From: Symsagittifera roscoffensis | Taxonomy: Eukaryota; Xenacoelomorpha; Acoela; Convolutidae | DNA: 64,000 nt | NCBI RefSeq assembly: GCF_963678635.1 | Contig: NC_087062.1 | Span: 27,864,833-27,928,832 of the forward strand | Reading direction: 5' to 3' | Shown here: in pieces, positions 63,831-64,000 of the stretch | Numbering within the stretch: the first letter of the stretch is position 1 | Layout of the letters: every line of letters starts with the position of its first letter | Notes under the pieces: model-generated | Databases searched by the model: none | What the model saw: only the letters and a program-made list of their open reading frames with translations | Told to the model about the DNA's origin: nothing | Made by a program: the position numbers and the translations under genes

Positions 63831-63962
63831 GAAGTCTCTGTCTTTGAGGTTGATGCGGAGGATTTTGTTCTCGATGAGGTATTCGTTGAACTTGTAGAAG
63901 TTGGCCAAGGACGTGGGGTACATTCGATGCCATTTCTTTCTGCACTTTTCACTCACAAATGG
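63831..63962 (-). CDS. Exon of a second host gene (unrecognised)
   Basis: On the minus strand a TTATTTCAG acceptor opens a 44-codon exon, PFVSEKCRKKWHRMYPTSLA then NFYKFNEYLIENKILRINLK and DRDF, closed by a TTC|GTAAGC donor. Phase 0 in and out. Third positions are mostly G or C, as in the exons of the gene at 26.5-52 kb and unlike the flanks. Upstream exons must lie beyond the right edge. I could not identify the next exon downstream within the window. Product unrecognised. Confidence 0.75.
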
Positions 63963-64000
63963 CTGAAATAAATTGCCCCTAAAACAAAGGATTTTAATCT

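Overview
The window is AT-rich nuclear DNA, almost certainly from an animal. Coding sequence is confined to short exons with G/C-rich third codon positions. These are separated by repeat-filled introns with GT-AG or, unusually often, GC-AG borders. The DNA around them is packed with repeats: MULE, MITE, Ty3/Gypsy and Polinton/Maverick-like elements, microsatellites and a multi-kilobase tandem array. There is no operon structure and I see no rRNA, tRNA or CRISPR. I cannot name the species.

Layout. Positions 1-9.5 kb hold repeats only: a 117-bp direct repeat, a decayed FLYWCH/MULE transposon (1519-3393, 8-bp target duplication), a MITE full of TAATCGATTATAAT repeats (6317-7285) and interspersed repeats ending in a GATCCGCCCCTG motif. 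From about 9.5 to 26.0 kb there is a tandem array of three and a half units of about 4.5-4.7 kb, ending in a 200-base assembly gap. From 26.5 to 52.0 kb a single plus-strand host gene can be followed through 13-15 exons (about 720 codons). Its reading frame and intron phases agree at eleven consecutive junctions, but I do not recognise the protein.

Its seventh intron is swollen to 16 kb by a 15.3-kb element (32830-48132) with 3.4-3.7-kb terminal inverted repeats, 5'-AG termini and a 6-bp AAGGAG target duplication. These are the hallmarks of Polintons/Mavericks. None of the usual Polinton genes (protein-primed DNA polymerase, integrase, capsid, ATPase) is visible. Instead it carries a tandemly duplicated small acidic-protein gene, an unknown divergent gene, a broken PC4-like gene and a two-zinc-finger gene. 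Every recognisable promoter in it contains exact CArG boxes, most with arrays of inverted CCAAT motifs. This is the best candidate for an undescribed system here.

From 52.06 to 56.75 kb, on the minus strand directly after the last host exon, lies a decayed Ty3/Gypsy retrotransposon (Gag zinc knuckle, DSG protease, RT, RNase H, integrase). From 57.3 to 63.3 kb there are further inverted-repeat elements (one family present as a 2.4-kb and a 199-bp copy, another with a clear 9-bp target duplication) and a four-copy 184-bp tandem repeat. At the right edge (63831-63962, minus) is one exon of another host gene that continues outside the window.
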